From Hyparrhenia diplandra (lineage: Eukaryota; Streptophyta; Magnoliopsida; Poales; Poaceae): a stretch of DNA of 64,000 bases. The DNA lies in NCBI GenBank assembly GCA_015847255.1, contig JADLZK010009412.1, forward strand, positions 62,001 to 126,000, written 5' to 3'. Below the pieces are notes generated by a model. The model was given only the letters and a program-made list of their open reading frames with translations. It searched no databases and was not told the DNA's origin. Made by a program: the position numbers and the translations under genes. Below are positions 36,115 to 48,783 of the stretch, piece by piece; position 1 is the stretch's first letter, and each line of letters opens with the position of its first letter.

Positions 36115-36907
36115 AGAGTCCTTTCTTCATTGTAAGACACATTCTACACAATAAAGCTTCAATTTCATATCATATAAATTGTTGTAGTGTCCCTCTAGGT
36201 GCTCTCCACCTAGTTGTATCTATTAGAAAAGAGGAAGAGAGGAGAGGGAAGAGCGGAGGAGAAGCCGAGTTTGTCGAGTCGCCTCAACTTTGTACCTCTA
36301 CGGAGCCGACTCATTCCGAGTACTATCCAGTTATCTTGTGGTAATCCCGAGTTTACTATTTGACTAAATTCAGTCCTTATTCTATTTTACTTGCGGGACC
36401 TTCGTTCGGCCGATGGTTCTAGTTATAAATTGTGACTAGTTTTTCGTAATCGTTAGTGTAGAGGCGTGGTGTCTAGACTATCGGTTACCCGAGGTTGCGC
36501 CCCAACCCTACGGATAGTTGTGGTAGCCCAGGGGGTGACGGCTTCGACCAGGGCCTTTGTATTCCACCACGTTTGGGTTGGTGTTTTTCGTAGAGCTTTT
36601 GGCTGCGACCCCGATTACCGTTTCCCCAGTCTTTTCAAAAATCGAAAAGAACGATTTTGCTCGAAGCAAAAGTAAAGTCTAGTAAGCCCTGAACCTTGGT
36701 ATCTAGTAATCTTGGGAGTACCTTAGAAACCCCCCCTCTCGGCCTACAAAAATATCATTCTACCTTTCCTTGGGACGATCTTGATTCTTTCTCGGTTCAC
36801 TTCTGCCCCCCGTGGAAATCGATACCTAGGAATACTCCGGTGAAAGCTACAACGGTACTTCGTGCGCTTTGCGGAATTATCCGCTACGCTAAGAAATACC
36901 AACAAGC

Positions 36908-36932
36908 TTTCGGGGCGCCGCTCTTCGGGAAC
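36908..36932 (+). other. Primer-binding-like site of the gag-only element
   Basis: Immediately after the LTR end CAACA the text GGGGCGCCGCTCTTCGGGA resembles the GGCGCCG...CCGGGGA primer site common in grass gypsy elements, with changes at two positions where CTG would be expected. It supports 36904 as the LTR end. Confidence 0.5.
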
Positions 36933-37026
36933 GGTAGCTATTCTAGAATCGAACCAAGTCGTCCGTGTATCCTTTTTTTTTTATCACCATTTTTATGCAC
37001 CTCACAACCACCACCATCCATTCCAC

Positions 37027-38490
37027 ATGGACTCAATGCCTATCTATAAATATTCGGCTCCAAAGGGCGATTCGTTGGAGCCTCCACCATCATCCCATCC
37101 GATTCTTACAAATGGCTATGAAATTCGCCCCGCTTTCATAGCCATGGTCGGGAGCAACCCTTCTGCAGGCGGGGACGACGAAAATCCATATAGACACCTT
37201 GAGAATTTGAGCACTTGTGTTCTTGCCTAGTTTTATCTAGCATAACCCAAGAGACCATCAAATGGAAATTGTTTTCCGTTCTCTCTTTTTGTAGAGCGAA
37301 ACAATGGTATGCTCATACCATTGGAGGTGTTCACGGAAATTGGGATGAACTTCGAGAAAAAAATTTGTCTTGCTTTCTTCCCTAATTTCCGAGTCGTCGC
37401 GCCCTTCGAATAGAAATTCTTAAATTTCAACAAAAAAGAGAAGGAGACTCTAGGAGCATCCTGGGGCCGATTCTTAAGTCTTATAAATACTTGGTCGGAC
37501 CTCTCCTTGCCCGACCATGTCCTTCTTTGCCACTTCTACTTTGGTCTTAGCAAGGAAGATGCTCTCCAAATTGACCTATCATCGGGAGGCTCATTTGTGC
37601 ATAAATCAATTAGTGAGGGGAAAGTCATTCTAGAGAAAATCCTAGAGAACACCCCTTTTCGGCATTTATGATGAGTTTCCGAAGATTCAATGGAGTCAAG
37701 CCCCAACCAACAAGAGGGGGCACCCACAACCGAATTTGAAACTCTTTCAAATCCTTCTCATAATTCGGATATTGAGGAACCTCCTATTAAGGGAACATGC
37801 AATCATGCTTTTGGGGTGATGAATCCCATCCTTATGCATGTTCCTTTGAATTCGAGGATGACCTTTTTTTCGATGATGATTTTGGGAATACCTTAGAGCT
37901 TCCCAATTCAACATCATCATATGCCTCGAATTCGATTTGAGACATCAAAACACCCACAACACATAGAGGAAAAATTCATATAGAAGACATCTCTATACCC
38001 TCTCCTCTATGCCCACACATGATGTCTCAACAAAATCCGTTACTAGTCTCAGGGGAGAGCTTGAGACAATCTCGCAATAACAATGACTTATCCATGTTTT
38101 TATGGAGAATTCATGTTATCATGAGAAAGAATGTGCTCTCCTAGAACAAGAGATTTCATTAGTGAGCATGGAAGTTATTTCTTAACTGTCTCATCAAATC
38201 CATGCTCATATGAAAAATCTCCTGAATCAATCTGTAGCTCTGCCAACAATTGCAAAATCTACAATCCCTTTTTGCCCCAGCTCACAAAAAAACTTTGAAA
38301 GGGTTGTTGTAGATGCTTTTGTGTATCACAAATTTTGCAAATCTCGTAGTGTTTTGGCATAAATTTTACTGATTGACGCACAAAGGTTGGTGTTGGAGGG
38401 GAAACCACTTCACCAATATTGGTTTCAAATTCAAAAGGTTTCCCAAGGACGAGCTTTTGTCTTTAAACAAAGCACTTCCGGGAGATAACC
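37027..38490 (+). pseudogene. Broken gypsy gag-like polyprotein, no pol
   Basis: The first frame starts at 37027 (MDSMPIYKYS) and includes GDDENPYRHLENL, the start of the retrotransposon gag domain. Further gag pieces follow in shifted frames: KQWYAHTIGGVHGNWDELRE near 37300-37360, then a DEFPKIQW-type segment near 37665-37690. Downstream, frames near 38300-38480 keep fragments such as VYHKFCKSRS. Gag would form the RNA-containing particle. At least three frame breaks are present, some possibly base-call errors. I see no protease, reverse transcriptase or integrase before the 3' LTR, so the element looks gag-only. Deletion of pol from a full element is the alternative. Confidence 0.55.
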
Positions 38491-40473
38491 CGTGCTTTTT
38501 GTCTTTTACATTTGATAAAAAAACTTCTTTTTAATAAAAGCAAGAATAAGTTATCGAGCTAGTTTGCACCTTCGGGTATTCTTGTCGCTAACCATTTCGT
38601 GTGGAGACTAAGGAGAACGAAGAAGCATATGATGCTTGAGTACATGAGGCTACATCAACTACAAACTATGATACTCATGGGTGATGGAACACACTCAAAA
38701 GGAGGTTCGACCTTGCACACTTGACTTTTACACAAAAGTTCATGTGTGGGGAGGAAGGTGTAAGTCCGAGTTCCACACACACACCAAGGGGTCAATAAAA
38801 AAATATAATAAATAATAAAATGATGTGAGCCTTGCCTTGTTAAAAAAAAAAAAAAAAAGAAAAGACAAAAAGAGAGAGTGACAAAAAAATAAAATAATAA
38901 AAGAAGAGAGAGAAGGAGGATCCTCCTCTAGACCTTTGCTATCATTAAAGCTTATGAACTATACACACTATACATGTGTGTGGCTCAAAGCATTGATGAT
39001 TGCCCCGAGTTGGATCATGTGCAACAAATCAACCGTTGTAGCAACTTCAAAACTCCATCCACATGTCGCCTGCAGTGAAAGTACCGTCGTAATGCAAAGG
39101 TAATGTTCACCAACACTTTTTGCTCATATTTGTCTCTATGAACATAATCATTCAAATTCATGCTTTTCCTTGTTTATGTCGTATGCTTTGAGTTTGGGTG
39201 CAATTACATGGGCCCATGTAATGCATCCATAGGTCTTTTTAAATTAAGCACGGTGCTTAGGTTAAAAATGACCTTCTTTAATCAAAATTTGACACGGTGT
39301 TGAATCTAGGTTAATGAACTTAGAGTAATTATTTTCATAAACAATGAGAAGTAATAAATGATGGAGATAAATCAAGACTATGTTTGTGTTGCAAACTTTA
39401 CCTTGGTCTTGCTTGAGTTCAAATGAAAAGTTGGATGAACATGTTTGATAATAACAAAATAAATAAATAAATTTGTTTTGCATAATAAACTTGTTTTTAA
39501 CTTAGTCTTGTTTCGAATAATGATATGGCCTCTCTCTAAATAAAATAAAATAAAATAAATAAAATGATATCCTAAAAATGGTGCTTCCCTTATTATTCTA
39601 TGTCACTAACATTTACAGAACGAAGGGTGAATATTATCGAAGAACAAAAAGCACCAAACCACATTATGAAATGGTGAAGGAGAATGTACACAACTCGGTT
39701 TGATCATTTTCTCCTCACATGTTCATATGCATGCTCCTGGTTCTACACCTATTGAAAATTTAAAAGAACCAAGTTCCACACTTAGATTTAAAAATTTAAA
39801 AGTAAATATGAGTATAGCTTTTTGAAGTATGGCCTGCATAAATTTTGTCCCTTACATATCCTTAGTGCTTGTGGGAAATATATCATATAGGAAAAACATA
39901 TTGCCTAAGTTGTTGTGAAGTGAGATATGGCATTGGCATAGAAATCCAACCTTTTCTATTCAAAGTACTTGGAGAATTTCCTTTTTGATAAAATGTCAAA
40001 ACTTATAGCTTCACATACTCCTCAATGGTAAGAAAATTCCTACCAAAGGCCAAATATCATGATACATCCCGAAAACCTTCTACATATGCTACTTGTTTTT
40101 GCATTGAGCTCTGTCAAACTTTGTTGACCGTGTTGTTGAGAAATTTATCATGCTCTTAAATCAAGATCACATACACACCACCAAATAAATGCACTACTCC
40201 TACATCGGGAGTAGGCGTAAAACATTCCTTCCATTTAGATCCATCGTAAAAAATGTTCTACTCCTACACTAGACCGAACAAAAATATCTTTGTTAGGTTT
40301 CCTCAAAATAAATGCTTGAAATACTTGTTCATATCTCTCAAAAAAAAGTTTGCAAAAAGAGACATGAGGCTATCATAAAAAAAATATAATAAGAAGGAAA
40401 AAGAAGAGAAAGTGAAATGTGAAAAAAAAAGAAAAGAGAAAGAGACAAAATATGAGAATAAAAGATAGCCCAT
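38491..40473 (+). other. 3' untranslated region of the gag-only element (left part)
   Basis: No frame is convincing. The text CAAAGCACTTCCGGGAGATAA, with its following hairpin partner CCCGTGC, is like the sequence after the polyprotein in several grass gypsy families. A/G-rich tracts occur near 38840-38925 and 40375-40445. A word TTAAGCACGGTGCTTAGGT (about 39244-39262) is palindromic and recurs on the opposite strand at about 48340. The region continues at 51176 after a 10.7-kb insertion. Confidence 0.5.
40469..40473. repeat. Target-site duplication CCCAT, left copy
   Basis: CCCAT precedes TGTAACAACCCGGG and recurs at 51171-51175 after GTCGTTACA. The pair delimits a 10,697-bp LTR-element insertion. 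Confidence 0.8.
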
Positions 40474-40974
40474 TGTAACAACCCGGGATTTTGGAGAAGC
40501 TAAAAATACGAACTTTTAAAAATTTCCTGCAATGTGTGAATCATGTAGTTGCTAGGTCAAACATAAGTTGACCCACTAACAAAATGTTGTATGCATGTAG
40601 AATTGTTTGTAGGAGATTGTGGGAGTTTCTTAGTTGAGTTAGGGTTTGTGTCGGAGAGCACACTCCGTAGCAAATTCTCTTCTCTCTCTCTCTAAAATTC
40701 TCCTAATAATTTTTGAAGACATCTCGTGCCCCAACTCAAATCATTTCCAACTCCCTTGTTCATTCTCGTATCTTCTCCCAAGTTTTTCCCTCTCGAACCC
40801 TCTCGTCTCTTTGGAGCTCCTTCCCAATCTAATCCGAGATCCCTCTCAAAGTTCCCTCATCGTATTTGGAATATCCTTTCCTTATCTTTCCTTTCTCCCA
40901 TGATCTCCGGAGACCGCACCAATGCCACGCCAACCGTCGACAAGAAGATGAGCCATGGTGACATCTCGACTTGA

Positions 40975-41280
40975 CCAACCATCGAGCTACCTCCCACGGC
41001 CTCGGGTAGCCTTGTTACGCAAGCCGTAGCCAATCCTGGCCGGCCATATTCAACCATAGCTTGCCATAGCCTTTCTCGGCTAGCCCGAGACAACCATACC
41101 TGTCGTAGCCTTGCCCGGCCAACCATAGTTAGCCGTAGTTTGGCCCGACTAGCCATAACTAACCTTAGCCATGCTCGACCCGCCTATAGCCACCCATGAC
41201 CATCCACCACCTGCTAGCCATGAGAGGCTACGACTAGCCAACGACGGCCAATGGTAAGCCATAGCAGGCCCAACCCCTAT
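40975..41280 (+). repeat. Degenerate short-word repeat (AACCATAGC / TAGCC)
   Basis: Words such as CGGCCAACCATAG, TAGCCATAAC and GCCGTAGC recur roughly every 12-20 bases. The units are too irregular for a clean period, and stops interrupt the frames. Confidence 0.5.
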
Positions 41281-41939
41281 TGAGCTACGGAATCGTTTCC
41301 AAATCTAGCTCGGCAATAACTAGAAGACCCTCTCCTTCCTTTTCCGACTCACGGGAACCCTACGTCTATCCAAAATTCCTTGCATTAAATTTCGCAACTC
41401 GTAAAAAGGAAAAATATCTTTTCCTTTTCCTCCGCCTATCCCTGCTCAAGTCATCGTGGCCTTCCTCTCGATGTCGTTAATCGAAGAATCTCTCCTACTC
41501 GAATCTCTCCCATCTCTTTGGGGTTCCACCTTAAAAATCATCCGGGAAGGGAAATTCCTTTTCCTTTTTCCCGTCGAATATCTCTCGAGCCTATTTCAAA
41601 ATCTCCTTGAATTTCCCCATCGATTTTCTAATTCTTGGCATATATATATTCTCGAGACCCTTCTCAAATTCTTTCCATGCCCAATCACGTGTGCCTTATC
41701 TTGCTTCTCGATTCCTCATTCGAGTTCCAATTACAAAACCATTCTCGAAATTATTTCAAATACTTTTGGGACTTTTCCCCAAATTTTTGCGAATCAAACC
41801 AATGGCTTAAGTGGAAAAACCATCCCCACAAACTTCATTCCAATTTTATCACAACCGCCTTTCACAATCCATTTGAATCTCTAACCATTTTGCAATTTGC
41901 AAAAGGGGGGAAACTCTTTTCTCCTCCCTTCCAAATTTA

Positions 41940-43080
41940 GCCCGGCCGCCCCTTCTCTAGGGCAACAAGATCGAAGCCCGGGGGCCGCCCTTGCCTCCCG
42001 CTTTGCTAGCACAACCGGCCCCGGTGGCCCCTCGCACCTCCTCCAGCCCTGCTTGCCCCTCATCCCGCTCCGCCCAAGGCCCAACCGGCCGCCCGCCCAG
42101 GAACCCTAAGCGAGGGAGACGCTCCTCCTCCCGTGCGCCCCTAGAAGGCCGCGGCCGCCGCCGCCACTCCAACTTCGGCCGCCGCCCATGACCGTCTGCT
42201 TCCTGGCTTCCGCGGCGCCGCCGGGATGCGCCACGCCCCCCGTGGTACGGGACGCCGAGGTGCCCCGCCGTCCATCCCATCGTAACCCCAGACGCCCCTA
42301 TAAAATCGCGAACCCGGCGCCCTCCCTTCTCGGACTCCCAAGCCGCCGCCGCCATTTCATCCCTCCCGCCTTGCGCTGGTCTCCGTGCCACCGGCTTGCT
42401 CTCTCCCTCGCCCGCGAGCCCGACCAAGTTCCCCTCGCATCCAGCCGCGCCACCGACGCCGCCGCTGCCGCGACCGCCAGGCCGCTGGGCGCTTCGCCGG
42501 CCTTGACTCCCTTCATGCCAATGCCGCCGGTGAGCACAAACAAGCAAGCCTCGCACCGGTCCTGCATCAAGGCTGGGCGCCAACGAGCACAAGACGGCTT
42601 CGGCCGCCTCGCCCTCGCCCGCTGCCGCCGCGACCGCGACGCCGCTCCACCGGCCGCTGCCGCCACCAACCTCGTCGCTGGCGCTCCGGGGCGTCGTCTC
42701 GCGAGCACTCCTCCTTCTCGGAAGCCCCGATGGCACCGAAGCCGGAGCCGGATGCGCCACCGCCCTCGACGCCGCGCCATGTCCACCGAGCCGATGGCCC
42801 GACCGTCCCGGCTCCGAAGCCGCCATATCGCCCTCCCGTCCTCGTCGAGCCGCTCCTCGCCCGCAGCGGATCGCGCTACTGGAGCGCGACCTCATCGCTA
42901 CGCATCGATGAGCTCCGGCCGGCGACGGCGTCGTCGCCCGGCCTCTCCTCATTTGCGGTGCCGCGGCGGCCTCCCTCATTCCCCGCCTCGGCCATCTCCA
43001 AAGAAAGACCGGCCATGTCTTCACCCTCCGACGTCCGGCCAGCCCCACGGAGTACAAAGATCAACCATCGGTGAGCCCCA
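41940..43080. other. GC-rich zone of the long LTR, no gene supported
   Basis: Both strands have frames over 300 codons, all rich in Ala, Arg, Pro, Gly and Ser and without any recognisable domain. The coding look in both directions follows from GC content. Similar GC-rich blocks occur in the LARD-like LTR and in the insertion at 57525-61271. Confidence 0.55.
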
Positions 43081-44540
43081 TCTGGACCAAAGCCCAAGCT
43101 TTTGCCTTTCCATTCGTGTTGCCTTGCACGACCATTCCTATTGAATGGAGCTCGTCCATGTACTCGTGGGCGGATCCATGGGTGAAATTTTGCCGTGCGG
43201 CCCCCTGGAGAGGTTAATTTAAGTGCTAATCACTATAGCTTGGTCTTTGTTTTACCATTAAATCTCTTAGATTTACGCTAACTCTCCACTGTTTAGCCCC
43301 ACGGAGGTTCATCCTAGCTCCGCCCGCATGTACCGGTTGAACAGGGACCGGCCCAGAGGATGTCCGCAGATGAAACATGACCGCGCCCCAAGCCTTGCCT
43401 TTGGAGCTCCCGGACCGAACCAACGACTCCAAGCACGCCTCGCAGCCATGGCGACGGCTATGTTCCATGGCACCCTCGTCCTCACCACCGTGCTTGACCA
43501 AGGAGTAGCGCGGCACCATCGGTGAGCCACCAAAGACCGAAAGCCCCTCCTTTTCCTTGAGTTTCATCTCATCGACGTTCGTACACGATGCTGCTCGGGC
43601 TTCGTGCCGCTATGTTTTGCACCGCAGAGAATCATGACCTTGCCGTCCCTCGGTTTGGGAAGCCGGGCGTTGTTGTCCACTTCATCGGACCTTGGCCGGT
43701 CGGGCAACCATCATCTAGCCGCATACGACATCGCCATCTTTCATCGGTGAGCATCCGGCAAGAAAGTTCCACCCTGTCTTCCTTGCCGCGACCTTGTCAA
43801 CGTTCTTACCTCATGCCCGGCCTTTGTGCGCTGTTTTTTGCAACTTGCGGGGCACGATGTGCCATCCATTGGGGCTGGACATTGCCACCGGACCTTGCAG
43901 CCCGTCTAGCGATCCGCGACCATGTCCGGACAAGCTATAGCCGGCCAACGACAAGTTGCGGCTATCCGGATGTGGTGTTGCGGCTTATCATCTCCAAGGT
44001 TGGGCCTTTGATCCCGTTGGCGCCCGCGACGCTGAGACCACCGCTTTTATTTTAATTCAATTCACTCACGTCATTTATACTTGTCGCGTACATACTATCA
44101 TACACTACTCATATCTATCAATATATCTATCTTGTCACGTATGGTCTATCTTTATCAATCCTTGTCAATATATCATTGCACGTGCCGCGTGCCTTCGCTA
44201 TTTGGTCTTGTCCATCTTTCTTATCGCTATGGAATGTGCGACTCCATCCGTTGTGATCGTGTTGTCGCGTCGTCTTTGTGTTGTGTTGCTTTTGTGTGCC
44301 GCGTCGTCATGCCGGTGAGAGACCGATACGCTCGTAATGTTGCAATCGCGAGCTCCTCTCGCCATGGCCGTAACGCCGAGCCTATCCCTTCTCTCTCGTT
44401 CTTTAGTTGTCCCCTGTCAAAATACAATCGTCGATTTCCTACTCCCCGTCCCACAAACGTGGTCATTTGCGGACTCAACATCGATATTAATATCGACGCA
44501 GATCCTAACCGCACATGTCGAGCCCTACATGACCAAGTTT
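43081..44540. other. LTR sequence with a local duplication, no gene
   Basis: Mixed-composition sequence. The phrase CAAAATACAATCGTC with TCCCACAAAC(G/A)TGGTCATT at about 44417-44470 recurs at about 44750-44798, just beyond the 196-bp repeat. Frames are short and unrecognised. Confidence 0.4.
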
Positions 44541-44736
44541 AGTGGGATACGAATTAGAAACCAACCTTAGTAGGCGGCGGGTGCCAACTCGCTTAGGTGA
44601 AGCTCATGGCCTTGCCGTGGCCATCGGGTTTTCGACCATCTTTTTCATGGAGTTCCTCCTTTTTTCATCTCGTCTCTTGTCTCAATTCTCGTCGATCTAG
44701 TAAAGGCGTTGATTGAGTACATTTCCTACTCCCGTC
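44541..44736 (+). repeat. ~190-bp direct repeat, copy 1
   Basis: From AGTGGGATACGAATTAG to GGCGTTGATTGAGT it matches 48605-48783, sharing CCTTAGTAGGCGGCGGGTGC and GTCTCTTGTCTCAATTC. The copies flank an inverted gypsy fragment, so they may record an insertion with duplication or unequal recombination. Confidence 0.75.
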
Positions 44737-44869
44737 CCACAAACATGGTCAAAATACAATCGTCTGTTCCTACTCCTGTCCCACAAACATGGTCATTGCG
44801 GACTCTATTGACATTTCTTAGCGCAATCACTAGAAGCGAGGTTTAGAACCCATCTCTAATAATGGCGCG

Positions 44870-46515
44870 AGAAATGTGCCGTTGACATTCGTAAGTGAAA
44901 CCACCATGTCGGTGATCACACTAGGAACATCAATGATGATAGACCTTGCCAAAATAGATATTCATCCGCAAGCGCATGGATCTATCATTGTAGCATTTCA
45001 CGGGAGATATTCGGGGTATCGTTATTTATATTTTCCCAAAGGAAGGCATGGTGGAAAAGGATTCTAAGAGAGACATGAACAAGATAACATGTGTAATGGA
45101 CCAATGCTTATAACAGGGATATAAGGGTAAGGTACAAGGATAACTTAACACACTCACTCAAGCCAAACTCAGGGATAAAGATAAATAAGGAATAAAGAAA
45201 GTCCTAAGTGGAGCATACAAATTCTAGTCATGGTACATTGCATAAAACCGGTTGATAGTCATGCAACACACATGAGTAGGAGGTCGAGCCGAGAGTGAGA
45301 TGGAGCCGGGGAGACCCTCGAGCCATCCGGCCTGAAGAAAGGGCACTTTAGACTCCTACCACGACATACGAACGTGGGGGATTACAAAGGGAGGGACGTG
45401 GTCATCCACGACCCTACCGCCTACCCCTCGGACCAGGGGCATGCCGTCATATTCAAAGGATCCCCACGGTATTAGGGACACCACGCCCACATACAAAGGA
45501 AACTACTCATGTCTCCCATGGTCCCCACCCTACGGATGGACGGAATAGAACACGAGCAACCCCGAAGGAACAACGAACCGCCACCTCAGCACAATCCTAA
45601 CACTACTCAATTATATCACATGAATGGTTTAAGCATAAAGTTCTATATGACGATATCATAACATGGAAACTATAGACTAGTTCATATGTTATGATTATGT
45701 CAAAAGAACAACATGTTAGATCATAAGATAAATCATGAGGCATAGAAATAACATGAAGACTCTAATTCTAATGCACAACCAAGATAAGATAAAGGGACAA
45801 GGCTTTGGAAGAATACCACGAGATAGATTTATTCTAGGAGTCCATCTTCCAAGGAGCCAAGCCCTCCTTGGTGGCTTTGCCTAGCTCCACATACTAACCT
45901 ACTAGGGGAAGAAGAAGAAGGAAGAAGAGAGGGAGAGTGTGGCTACTCTTGTGAGGTGTGTGTGAATGAGGGGGAGGCCATCTATTTATAGGAGGAGGGT
46001 GGAGGAATAAACCATGGAATATTCTCCTCCTAATGGCATAAACCGCCGCTACACTCTAGGTTCATCGTACCACCTTCGCCACCCCGCAAGCGTTCGGGGA
46101 GTAATGTGAGACCGCCTCGCCGAAGATGGGCCGAATGGCGCCAAAGTCGATCTTGCGCGCGCACCAAGGTGCGCCGCACCCGCCCCGGCTATTTGGGCCT
46201 AGGCTTTGGCGGTGGGGGCCGTGTTGGGTCACGAAAAGTTGTGTGGTGATGTTTGCTCGGCCCAAGTTGCATCGTGGTGGGCTCATCTTCCTTGGGTTGA
46301 ATGGTTTGTAGAAATACGTTTTTTTTTCGGGGAAAGCGCCTTTTGGACATTTTCCACTTACTTTTCATATAAATCCTGCAAAACATTATTTCTACACTAC
46401 AAGTGGAATTATGTCAATAATAAATGTATATGTGTGTAGTAAGGTATAGTTTCAACCCCTTATTGGTAGAATGTTGGCGTTAAAAAAATACGTCGATTAG
46501 GTGACCGAATCAACA
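44870..46515 (-). repeat. LTR of an inverted gypsy fragment (left edge unresolved)
   Basis: At its right end the minus strand reads TGTTGATTCGGTCACC directly after a purine tract, which is the start of a 3' LTR in minus orientation. The U5 end on the left could not be fixed. Text near 44965-45050 (CCGCAAGCGCATGGATC and following) is of a kind commonly found in grass gypsy elements. The segment holds no recognisable protein. Confidence 0.55.
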
Positions 46516-46545
46516 AACTCCCCAAGCTTACCCTTTGCACGTCCT
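46516..46545 (-). other. Polypurine tract of the inverted gypsy fragment
   Basis: On the minus strand GGTAAGCTTGGGGAGTT runs straight into TGTTGATTCGG. A purine-rich GGGGAG tract adjoining TGTTG is the expected plus-strand primer site, so the fragment points toward lower coordinates. Confidence 0.65.
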
Positions 46546-48604
46546 CGGGCAAAGATAAGTACTGGTTGTTGATCGGGAGTTGCTTCCATGCGATTATGTT
46601 TCAAATGTGCCATGTTTATAACAAAAATTTTCTACTAGAATTTGAATAAAATGGCATGCTTACCCACCCTTTATTACCTTTCGTCGTTTGTGGGGCTTTT
46701 GAGTTGTTTCTGAATCTTGGGTGGTTTCAAGATAGAACGGTCGATGAACTTGCTTATCTTTCACTCTTTTAAGTGACTATCAATCGAGAGGTTTTGGAAT
46801 ATTTTTTGTAAAGAATATAGTTCCTCAAATGATCTCTCGATCGCTCAATATTTGTATGTGGTTGTTCCTCACCAAAGACCTATATTTGCCTTTCTTTTTT
46901 TTTCCTACCCGGCTAAATAAGGTTTTTGTGGAGCTCTACGGGTAGGTAAAAGATTGGCATACTTGTGTCATGTCATGTTGCCTAGTCAAAGACCGAACCA
47001 CATGGAGATACTCGTCATAGGCCTAGATCAAGATGTGCAAGTGTGTGGAATTTTTGTATTTTTGTACTCGGTATCATGACTCTCTCTTTTTTTTTGGTGG
47101 AATCTTGAAGGAGGTATGGGCTACCTTTATTCATTTCTTTTCTCTCTTTTTTTTTTTTTGGATGATCTTGACTTCCTCATCTTTTTATTTGGGACATTTG
47201 TCCATCTTTCTTTCTTTTCTTTTCTCTTTTTTTATCATAGCCCATACTTCTCCTTTTGGAATAGGAATTTTTGTGAGAGGTCATGGTACAAGCGAATGGA
47301 GTATATTTGTGGTGGATGGAAGGGTGCATGTTGTGCGCAACTCGGTGTAGAGTTGGTAATTTATTTACGAGTGTACGTGAATCTTGGTCTTGAGCATATG
47401 AAAAGAATCTCGACATAGGTCACAAACAATTTGACAAAGGCTTACCATGAAAACAAGTAGCATATGACTAAGGTTTTCATGAATGATCATATCATCATGT
47501 CATATGGCTTTGGTGGGAAATGCATATCATCGAGGAACTTTTAAATTTTGATTTTGAAAAGAAAACTACGGATATCGAGGTCACTCTAAGAATAGTGTCA
47601 TAGCAAAGTCCATGTCACCATATCATAACTTCGCAACTACCTAGATCGAGATAAGCTTGTGCAACCCACATGATTCGGGCTTTTCAAGGTGAAATAAAAC
47701 TTAGCCACTAAACTCAAGTCTTTAGAAATTTAAGTTATAAACTAGGCAACGGATAAATCATAAGACGAGCAACTATTCATCATTTCAACGGGGGTAAAAC
47801 ATTTCTACAACACATATATATGGAGTGGAAAAAATCTCCTCTCTCTCTTTCTTCTTCCCCTCTTTTTTTATTCTCATAACTCATCATTCTTATAAGATAA
47901 GAAAATCACAGCGAATGGAATGTGAGGTACGAGTTACCTTTGTGGGAGTCCTCCCCAAGCTAACCGACTTACCTGCCGGTTATGAATGTTGCTAGCTTGT
48001 GCATGCCATCATTTGATTCTTGATTAGCATCTTCTTTCGGCGTGCGGAGACTCCCCAAGCTTGCCTCATGATGATAATGGATGAATAGAACAAAAATTTG
48101 CTCTTGGGGTTTTAAAGGTTTTATTTATTTTTATTTTATTCTTCTTATTATTATTATATCTTTTTTTGGTTCACCGGGCAAGATCGATCTCCATTGTCAT
48201 CTCCAAGACACGCCCTCTTAAAGTTGATAAATTCTGCAGGGGTTAGTCCATATAGTCGACCAAATTCTACAGGTAGCTACGGTTCAATAATCAAACTCGA
48301 CTCCATGTCTAATCTAATTAGGGTAGACTTTTTTTGACCTAAGCACCATGCTTAATTCAAAAGTCTATGGAAATATGATCATTTGAATAACCAAAACTTC
48401 CAAGCCAAAACATCTTTGGCATAGAGAATGGAAGCATGAATTGATAACAAGATTCATTCAAAGGAGGTGAAGACTTTGAAAGGTGAACAATTTTTTCAAG
48501 GTAGCGAAAAAGGATGAGAGTGAAAGGTTCACATTACCTTGTTTTGGTCCTCCACCAAGCTAGCTCAAAGCCCATGGTTGGGGTTTTTCCCCGTGCTACG
48601 GCTT
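46546..48604 (-). mobile_element. 3' untranslated interior of the inverted gypsy fragment
   Basis: On the minus strand it shares several words with the 3' region of the gag-only element in the same order, including GATGTGCAAGTGTGTGGA and AAGCAYGGTGCTTAGGT. That indicates a related family. Further CCCCAAGCT purine-tract-like boxes appear at about 47951 and 48051, with a weaker CACCAAGCT near 48553. T-rich tracts give Phe-rich plus-strand frames with no meaning. No gag or pol is found. Confidence 0.5.
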
Positions 48605-48783
48605 AGTGGGATACGCAATTAAGAACCGACCTTAGTAGGCGGCGGGTGCCAACTTCGCTTAGGTGAAGCTCATGGCCTTGCCATGGCCATCGGGTTTCTA
48701 CCTTCTTTTTCGTGGAGTTCCTCCTTTTGCTTTCGTCTCTTGTCTCAATTCTGCGTCGATATAGTAAAGGCGTTGATTGAGTT
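48605..48783 (+). repeat. ~190-bp direct repeat, copy 2
   Basis: Partner of 44541-44736. Several of the differences are short indels around CTG-like positions, for example CAACTTCGCTT here against CAACTCGCTT. Confidence 0.75.

Larger units (their letters stand above)
35101..36904 (+). repeat. 5' LTR of the gag-only gypsy element (5'-truncated)
   Basis: From GCACACCATTGCG to AATACCAACA this copy aligns with 51920-53451, but it lacks the first ~180 bases and contains a Stowaway insertion. A TATA box, TATAAATAT, is at about 36106-36114 after a CTCTCTCCCTCTCT tract, and AATAAAG near 36150 could serve polyadenylation. The LTR ends CAACA, complementary to the TGTTG that opens the 3' LTR. GC-rich frames at 35400-35900 differ between copies and are not treated as genes. 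Confidence 0.75.

Noticed and set aside
41957..43144. 366- and 318-codon overlapping frames on opposite strands
   Set aside because: Both follow from GC content inside a long LTR and carry no recognisable domain.
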